Assembly: GCA_021790695.1 (NCBI GenBank)
Contig: JAJYGJ010000085.1
Span: 1-10,360, forward strand
Length of the DNA: 10,360 nucleotides
Direction: 5' to 3'
Source: Nitrospirota bacterium
Lineage (GTDB): Bacteria; Nitrospirota; Thermodesulfovibrionia; Thermodesulfovibrionales; JdFR-88
The position numbers were made by a program, and so were the translations under genes. How positions within the stretch are numbered: position 1 is the first letter of the stretch; each line of letters opens with the position of its first letter. The notes under the pieces were generated by a model. The model searched no databases. It had not been told where the DNA came from and was given only the letters and a program-made list of their open reading frames with translations. This document shows positions 6,561 through 10,360 of the stretch, piece after piece.

Positions 6561-6821
6561 GAAGAGGAAACATCAAAGGACACATCACATATTCTTCTGG
6601 AAACCCGCGTCGGTCCCGCGCAATGTGACCATTAGATAACGCCCCGTACTCCTCACAGTTTGAAGTGACTCTCGCGGCGCGAACTTCTGGACGGATCATT
6701 GTTCGCCGCAGGTTCGCTAAAAATGCCATTGTTTCAATCGGTATTTTATTTCACATACCCCGCGCCATGGCTGTTCACGGCTTGTCAAAGGACGCCTCGC
6801 CCGCTGCGGAACGGGATGATT
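6561..6821. other. Intergenic region between brnA and the DUF2784 gene
   Basis: These 261 bases separate convergent genes (brnA + and the DUF2784 gene -). A bulged inverted repeat, GCGGCG-c-GAAC (6674-6684) against GTTCGCCGC (6701-6709), is present but without a T-run. I see no gene and no clear terminator. Confidence 0.5.
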
Positions 6822-7193
6822 TCAGGGGCGGTGACGGGGCCTTCGCAGATAGAGCCACGCGTTCACCCCGATCAGAAGGAGGGTCGCGGCAAAGACAAAC
6901 CCCTTCGATACGTCAAGGTACACGATCTCCCGGGCGTAATGCGCGATAAAGGAGCCCGCGTATGCGCCGGACGGGGCCCCCTGCCGGAACCCTCTTTCCC
7001 TGAGGCCGTCTTCAAGAATGGTCAAGGGGCAATACCAGCCGGCGATCTGGATGAGGAGCGCGAATAGCAGCCCCGAGACGTGCACAATCCCGACCGCGAG
7101 GTATCTCCTGCCCCAGTACGCTCCGATGAAAAGAAAAATAATCCATAGGAGGTGGATTACAACTACGGCGCCGGCCAGGAGCATGTAAGGCAT
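6822..7193 (-). CDS. DUF2784 family membrane protein
   Basis: A 123-residue protein with three hydrophobic segments at about residues 3-25, 34-54 and 97-116. It carries the DUF2784 signature WYCPLTILEDGLR (53-65) and SFIAHYAREIVY (81-92) between helices 2 and 3. The function of the family is unknown. ATG 7193 has no Shine-Dalgarno; a TATAAT hexamer ends only eight bases before it, so the message could be leaderless. It is divergent from the Smr-domain gene, with 50 bases between the two starts. Length is normal for the family and no disruption is seen. Confidence 0.88.
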   Translation of the reverse strand: MPYMLLAGAVVVIHLLWIIFLFIGAYWGRRYLAVGIVHVSGLLFALLIQIAGWYCPLTILEDGLRERGFRQGAPSGAYAGSFIAHYAREIVYLDVSKGFVFAATLLLIGVNAWLYLRRPRHRP

Positions 7194-7199
7194 ATTTTT

Positions 7200-7207
7200 T
7201 ATTATAC
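7200..7207. promoter_or_regulatory. Overlapping divergent -10 elements
   Basis: On the minus strand TATAAT (7206-7201) is a perfect -10 placing the start at about 7195-7193, at the DUF2784 ATG itself. On the plus strand TATTAT (7200-7205) or TTATAC (7202-7207) could serve the Smr gene at 7244. Neither has a convincing -35. Because the two overlap, polymerase binding in one direction would exclude the other. Confidence 0.35.
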
Positions 7208-7243
7208 GTGACGCCGCGCGAACGGATTTGATAAGCTTTACGC

Positions 7244-7555
7244 ATGGGCAAGGAAGAAAACGGCAATGAACCGGAGGCGGTCCGGATCCCGATAGACGGG
7301 GCGCTCGACCTTCATGCCTTCGATCCCCGCGAGGCCGGCGACCTTCTGCCCGAATACATCCGCCTGTGCCGCGAGCGGGGGATATTCGAGATACGCGTCA
7401 TCCATGGAAAGGGCAGCGGGGTTCTCCGTGAAAAAGTCCATTCCATCCTGAGACGCCTGCCGGAAGTCTCATCGTTCCGGATCGCGGATGAACAAAGAGG
7501 CGGCTGGGGCGCGACGATTGTCTCCCTGAAAGATAACCGCCTGAAACACCGGTGA
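7244..7555 (+). CDS. Stand-alone Smr-domain protein
   Basis: A 103-residue protein that is essentially one Smr domain, the nuclease module found at the C-terminus of MutS2. Key motifs are LDLHAFDP (residues 21-28), VIHGKGSGVLREKV (52-65) and GGWGATIVSL (86-95), matching the family's LDLHG, HGKGxG and GGxGxT/V blocks. Members nick or cleave DNA or RNA; stand-alone bacterial versions are poorly characterised. The glycine after LDLH is replaced by alanine (A25). ATG 7244 has little Shine-Dalgarno support, but earlier in-frame starts are blocked by TGA and TAA. It is convergent with the DUF2147 gene downstream; only 35 bases separate the stops. Confidence 0.9.
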   Translation: MGKEENGNEPEAVRIPIDGALDLHAFDPREAGDLLPEYIRLCRERGIFEIRVIHGKGSGVLREKVHSILRRLPEVSSFRIADEQRGGWGATIVSLKDNRLKHR

Positions 7556-7590
7556 CTTTTCGCTTCGGAATCAATTTTGAGACGGGTCCT

Positions 7591-8169
7591 TCAAAAGACC
7601 CTCTTCCAGGTCTCCGTCCTTCCCAAAAGCGGAATGACGAGATACCCCCTCAGTTTGAGGGCGCTGGGGGAGGCAAGGCTTAGAGAGCAACTGTATGTAT
7701 CCCCGCTGTCGGGGTCGTAAACCCTCCCCTTCCAGGAATTGGGGCCATTATAGCGGGCGTGGATTATCACCAGTCCAAGTATCGGGCCGCCCCTCAAACG
7801 CGGATCGGGGTTTTTATCGTCAATGGCCGGGAGGCCGTTATCGCCATTGGGCTGCCTGAGCCAGACCAGCTTCCCCAGAAACTCGCCGCCTTTTTTGTAT
7901 ATCATCACCCTGGCGTCGCCTTTTTGGGTAAGCCAGGTGCCTACGATCGCATCGGCTCCGGGCGCAAAGGTTTTTGCCCCAGAGGCAGGCCCCGCCCACG
8001 CCGCGGAGGCCAGGAAAAGGGCGGCAACCACTATAAGCCAGGCGCTGGCAGCGCCGCCCCAATATCTCTTTGGCCTTCCGGGATATCTTTCCAGCCTGCC
8101 GGGACATCTTTTGGGCCTGCCGGCCCGGGAGATCCGATAGGTTATGGAGGTCCGATAGGTTATGGGCAT
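7591..8169 (-). CDS. DUF2147 family secreted protein with repeat-built N-terminus
   Basis: A 192-residue protein. Residues 40-59 are a hydrophobic signal segment ending in AWA before G60, a typical signal peptidase I site, so export to the periplasm is likely. Residues 75-191 are the DUF2147 domain: VGTWLTQKGDARVMIY, GKLVWLRQPN, PILGLVIIHARY, WKGRVYDPDSGDTYSCSL and the ending LLGRTETWKRV. The family is probably beta-rich and of unknown function. The first 39 residues are unusual: very basic and made of short tandem repeats, giving a signal peptide n-region far longer than normal. ATG 8169 is the only ATG in frame before the hydrophobic part, and its Shine-Dalgarno is weak (ACAGG). The gene follows the His-rich small gene by 30 bases and probably shares its transcript. 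Confidence 0.87.
   Translation of the reverse strand: MPITYRTSITYRISRAGRPKRCPGRLERYPGRPKRYWGGAASAWLIVVAALFLASAAWAGPASGAKTFAPGADAIVGTWLTQKGDARVMIYKKGGEFLGKLVWLRQPNGDNGLPAIDDKNPDPRLRGGPILGLVIIHARYNGPNSWKGRVYDPDSGDTYSCSLSLASPSALKLRGYLVIPLLGRTETWKRVF
8059..8163. repeat. Short tandem repeats in the DUF2147 gene N-terminus
   Basis: Two arrays in frame with the gene. At 8128-8163 an 18-base unit is present twice (ITYRTS, ITYRIS). At 8059-8121 a 21-base unit is present three times (GRPKRCP, GRLERYP, GRPKRYW). Unit lengths are multiples of three, so copy-number change would keep the frame. Confidence 0.8.
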
Positions 8170-8199
8170 AACCTGTTATTTTACATAAAACCCGCCCCG

Positions 8200-8523
8200 T
8201 CAATCCGCCACGTTTATGCATTCTTCCGTGAACGGGTCGACCTCCCTCACGGTCCCCACCTGCCACTTGCCGGGCGGAAGCGTCAGGGGCCGGTGCTCTT
8301 CATGCGTCACCTCGGCCGGCCCGGTCACCTTCAGATAAAGGACCCCTCCCACCTCGTACGCCTCGATCCGCCCGCGTGCCACGTGTGCGTGTCCCGTGGT
8401 CTCGCCCTCGGCGACCACAAAGCGCCCGGGCGGATGGTCCGCTTTCCTGGAGACCGCCGGTATCTCGGACTTGAAGAAAAAAACATCTCCCTGCACTATC
8501 AGGTCAACTCCGCTGGGTTCCAT
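8200..8523 (-). CDS. Small His-rich protein paired with DUF6745 protein
   Basis: A 107-residue soluble protein, probably mostly beta strand. Conserved-looking marks are QGDVFFFKSE (11-20), GETTGHAH with H45 and H47 (40-47), THEEHRPLTLPPG with H74 and H77 (73-85), and an acidic end (VREVDPFTEE). The HxH plus HxxH arrangement around a predicted beta core suggests a metal-binding, cupin-like barrel; this is inference, and I do not recognise a named family. Translation starts at ATG 8523 inside the end of the DUF6745 gene (25-base overlap) after a strong AGGAGGT Shine-Dalgarno, so the two proteins are made together. I recall similar small proteins beside DUF6745 genes, but cannot verify this here. 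Confidence 0.78.
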   Translation of the reverse strand: MEPSGVDLIVQGDVFFFKSEIPAVSRKADHPPGRFVVAEGETTGHAHVARGRIEAYEVGGVLYLKVTGPAEVTHEEHRPLTLPPGKWQVGTVREVDPFTEECINVAD

Positions 8524-9575
8524 TTTCTACCTCCTATGCGCCAGCTCAATGCCTCCCGGCAGGTCTTTATCCCGGGCGGGACGCCCTCGAGATGATAGAC
8601 CCCCAGGCTTGGATTTCTCATCTTCAGATATTTTGCCCTTGTCGCCATATCCGGAAGCGGAAGCTCCAGAAGCTCATACCCGTTCCATCTGTCGATCGTC
8701 TTTGCGTGCAATTCCCGGCAGACCCGCTCAATCCCGATCTTCCGGACAAGCTCGCGCCTCTCTTCCGGGCTTCTCGTCTTCAGCAGGAGAGCGCTGTCAA
8801 GTTTACTGCCGGCAGTGGTGATGATTTGCTCGTCCACCGGGATGCCGTTCAGGAAATAAAATTCGCAGCCGTCCCGCCATCGAATGGCCGGCCCGGCATT
8901 GTTATGAAGCTCGCCGGTCCCGTTTCTGTGGATTTCCGCGGGCCTCCTGGCCAGCACCGCAAGCCCGTCCAGGAGCACCGACATGAATACCCCGCTTTTT
9001 ATCTGCTCCATTGCCAGCCTCAGGAGAGGATGGCCCACCATGCCGATCCTCTGCCAGAAATCATAATAGCAGTGCCAGTCGGCAAGCCAGGCAAGCCCCC
9101 AGGAGGAAAAATCCTCGAAACCGGACCCCGCGAGCGTTTTTATCTGCCTGCATACCCTGGACCAGACCTGCAATTTCACAGGCGCCCCGACACGCAGGCA
9201 TATCTCGTGTTCCACCCGGTACCTGAGGTCCCAGTCCACCCGCTCCAGGACCGCACGGTCGGCGTCAGACCAGACGACAGCCATATTGCGCATGATGGTC
9301 CGCGCGGGCGTATGGCCCGCAAAATCGGACGGGCCGGATGGTCCGTCCGGATGCCGCCTGTAAGCGCCTAGCGCCTGCTGGCAGCCAAGAGGCGAGTCCG
9401 CGACCAGCACCAGAGGCTCGGGAAGGCCGGAAGTCTTGTACCAGTAATGAATCGTGCCCGCGGCCCCGGCGGCATCCAGGGAGTCGCCCGCCAAAAGGGC
9501 CTGCCCCACCCAGTAATCCGCGCAGCGAGCAAGGACTTTTTCCTGACTGGCCGATAAGCTTTCCAGCTTTTTCAT
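8499..9575 (-). CDS. DUF6745 family protein
   Basis: A 358-residue soluble protein. The central motif HRNGTGELHNNAGPAIRWRDG followed by CEFYFLNGIPV (216-247) and the C-terminal GYELLELPLPDMATRAKYLKM followed by RNPSLGVYHLEGVPPG (299-335) are the marks of the DUF6745 family, whose function is unknown. The N-terminal half is rich in Trp and Tyr (FSSWGLAWLADWHCYYDFW, 156-174). ATG 9575 was chosen because AGGGGG lies seven bases upstream; a TTG at 9602 would add nine residues. It is the first gene of an apparent three-gene operon and overlaps the small His-rich gene by 25 bases. No signal peptide, transmembrane helix or catalytic motif is evident. Confidence 0.85.
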   Translation of the reverse strand: MKKLESLSASQEKVLARCADYWVGQALLAGDSLDAAGAAGTIHYWYKTSGLPEPLVLVADSPLGCQQALGAYRRHPDGPSGPSDFAGHTPARTIMRNMAVVWSDADRAVLERVDWDLRYRVEHEICLRVGAPVKLQVWSRVCRQIKTLAGSGFEDFSSWGLAWLADWHCYYDFWQRIGMVGHPLLRLAMEQIKSGVFMSVLLDGLAVLARRPAEIHRNGTGELHNNAGPAIRWRDGCEFYFLNGIPVDEQIITTAGSKLDSALLLKTRSPEERRELVRKIGIERVCRELHAKTIDRWNGYELLELPLPDMATRAKYLKMRNPSLGVYHLEGVPPGIKTCREALSWRIGGRKWNPAELT

Positions 9576-9703
9576 GTTCGAGCCCCCTGCCGGGTCGATC
9601 AACCAATTCGATCAACTACCGGATAAACCTGCCCTCCTTAAAGCAATCATATCCCTTTTCCCCCTCGAAATGAAGAGGCGTAACGTCAAAACCGGGCTTC
9701 CAA

Positions 9704-9732
9704 AAAATACAACCTTCAGGAGAAAAAGTCAA
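9704..9732 (-). promoter_or_regulatory. Sigma70-type promoter candidate for the DUF6745 operon
   Basis: On the minus strand: TTGACT (9732-9727, 5 of 6), a 17-base spacer, then TATTTT (9709-9704, 4 of 6). The transcript would start near 9697, giving a leader of about 120 bases before ATG 9575. Found by eye. Confidence 0.45.
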
Positions 9733-9836
9733 TAAGAAATTGTTTCGATAATAAAAGGACATGCGCTTGTTTCCCTTCGAAATAAAGGCCCGGCAATCAG
9801 GTTCACGACCACTTTTACGGGCGGAGGATTTTGGAT

Positions 9837-9862
9837 GTCATACCGGCCAAGGCCGGCATGAC
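9837..9862. repeat. REP-like extragenic palindrome
   Basis: GTCAT-a-CCGGCC (9837-9848) pairs with GGCCGG-c-ATGAC (9851-9862): 11 base pairs with one internal mismatch and a 2-base AA loop. Its form (GTCATNCCGG...CCGGNATGAC) is that of dispersed palindromes common between genes in many bacterial genomes. No T-run follows. Confidence 0.7.
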
Positions 9863-10005
9863 CGCTCCGACGGTCTTTCCGGCACGGGGCCCCCGGAAAA
9901 CCGGTTCTCCGGAGGAAATCCGCCCGCCGCCACACCCGCGGCAAGCCGCAATGAATTGAATGTTAAAGTTTTTATTGAAATTTCCGATACTAAATATGTG
10001 TAATA

Positions 10006-10072
10006 TGGACAAAATACGGGGTGACACTGTATAATTTTCCAACTTTGAACAACTGATAAAATGCTTTATAAA
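10006..10072 (+). promoter_or_regulatory. Two tandem promoter candidates for pilM
   Basis: The first is TGGACA (10006-10011), an 18-base spacer and a perfect TATAAT (10030-10035). The second is TTGAAC (10045-10050), a 16-base spacer and TATAAA (10067-10072). Starts would be near 10042 and 10079, the latter only about 16 bases before ATG 10095. No sigma54 (GG-N10-GC) site was evident. Confidence 0.45.
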
Positions 10073-10094
10073 CACGAAGATTTAGATTAAGCGG

Positions 10095-10360
10095 ATGAGA
10101 GTCCCGCAGACAAACGACGCAGCCGGGGCCGTCGGAAGATTAATGGGCGCGATACGCGTCAAAAGGATACGCGTCAGCAGAGACGTGGCCGCGCCACCCT
10201 CGCCAAACCCTTCAGCGGAAAACAAAGCGATACCTCCCACGGCGAAAACAACGTCCGGCCGGGTGATCGTGGGCGTTGACATAGGGCACAAAAATGTAAA
10301 TTTGGTGAAAGCGGCCAAATCCCACGGCAGATGGGAAATTCCGGATTGGAGGAGCATCCC
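10095..10360 (+). CDS. pilM: PilM-like type IV pilus assembly protein, N-terminus only
   Basis: The first 88 residues of a protein cut by the right edge. Residues 55-75 (GRVIVGVDIGHKNVNLVKAA) are the phosphate-1 strand-loop of an actin-like ATPase in the form seen in PilM, followed by a short strand (WEIPDWRSI). PilM is the cytoplasmic actin-like protein that binds the N-terminus of PilN and links the inner-membrane type IV pilus platform. About 55 residues rich in Arg, Pro, Ala and Ser precede the fold, longer than the few residues usual in PilM. ATG 10095 has a weak Shine-Dalgarno; ATG 10143 (Met17), preceded by GGAAG, is a good alternative and would shorten the extension. Without the rest, a different actin-like ATPase (for example a competence or FtsA-related protein) is not excluded. 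Confidence 0.68.
   Translation, partial: MRVPQTNDAAGAVGRLMGAIRVKRIRVSRDVAAPPSPNPSAENKAIPPTAKTTSGRVIVGVDIGHKNVNLVKAAKSHGRWEIPDWRSI

Larger units (their letters stand above)
9576..10094. other. Divergent intergenic region between DUF6745 operon and pilM
   Basis: A 519-base gap without a supported gene. It holds the DUF6745 promoter, a REP-like palindrome, several GC-rich inverted repeats around 9880-9925 (including an outer pair GGGCGGA 9819-9825 and TCCGCCC 9919-9925 enclosing the palindrome), then an AT-rich segment with two promoter-like sequences facing pilM. Frames crossing 9729-10075 on the minus strand read through the palindromes and resemble no protein. Confidence 0.7.

Noticed and set aside
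5251..6675. Shared short words (ATAACGCC, ACAGTTTGA) near 5251-5273 and 6630-6670 as attachment sites flanking brnTA
   Set aside because: The matches are only 8-9 bases, in different order, and no integrase gene or tRNA is present.
7584..7601. GGGTC / GACCC hairpin as a terminator between Smr and DUF2147 genes
   Set aside because: Five-bp stem, overlaps the DUF2147 stop and has no T-run on either strand.
7759..9371. Two long plus-strand frames (7759-8595, 8592-9371)
   Set aside because: Both are antisense to the DUF2147, His-rich and DUF6745 genes and have no recognisable domains.
10082..10357. Minus-strand frame of 91 codons
   Set aside because: It is antisense to the PilM-like N-terminus, whose VGVDIG motif is convincing.

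Overview
The window (GC-rich by eye, with AT-rich islands) comes from a Gram-negative-type bacterium that makes hopanoids and carries type IV pilus genes. Squalene-hopene cyclase, HpnJ and HpnK point to the hopanoid trait; the start of a PilM-like gene at the right edge points to the pilus. The lineage cannot be fixed from this sequence. An uncultured Nitrospirota- or Desulfobacterota-like organism is a guess, not a call.

Layout, left to right. (1) Positions 1-5106, all on the minus strand, hold a hopanoid cluster read from right to left: a possible 27-codon leader ORF, hpnJ (radical SAM), hpnK (deacetylase), a four-helix EamA/SMR-like membrane protein, and shc (cut by the left edge). A 341-base gap between the membrane protein and shc holds several related GC-rich palindromes and a good sigma70-type promoter, so shc probably has its own promoter and a structured leader. 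(2) Positions 5107-6061 are about 1 kb without a convincing gene: the promoter of the hpnJ operon, a nested palindrome, a 13-bp direct repeat and possible decayed coding sequence. (3) Positions 6062-6560 (+) are an AT-richer brnT-brnA toxin-antitoxin pair. (4) Positions 6822-7555 hold a DUF2784 membrane protein (-) and a stand-alone Smr-domain protein (+), divergently transcribed from a 50-base gap. (5) Positions 7591-9575 (-) are an apparent three-gene operon: a DUF6745-family protein, a small His-rich protein overlapping it, and a DUF2147 secreted protein with a repeat-built N-terminus. (6) Positions 9576-10094 are non-coding, with promoters in both directions and a REP-like palindrome. (7) From 10095 to the right edge (+) is the 5' end of a pilM-like gene.

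How the genes work together. Shc makes the hopene/diplopterol skeleton from squalene. HpnK and HpnJ are late side-chain enzymes: in Burkholderia cenocepacia, HpnI adds GlcNAc to bacteriohopanetetrol, HpnK deacetylates it, and HpnJ is needed to contract the sugar to the cyclitol ether. No hpnI is visible here. The EamA-like protein inside the cluster may move a hopanoid or lipid-linked intermediate, which is inference. The DUF6745 plus His-rich gene pair is the best candidate for an undescribed functional unit.
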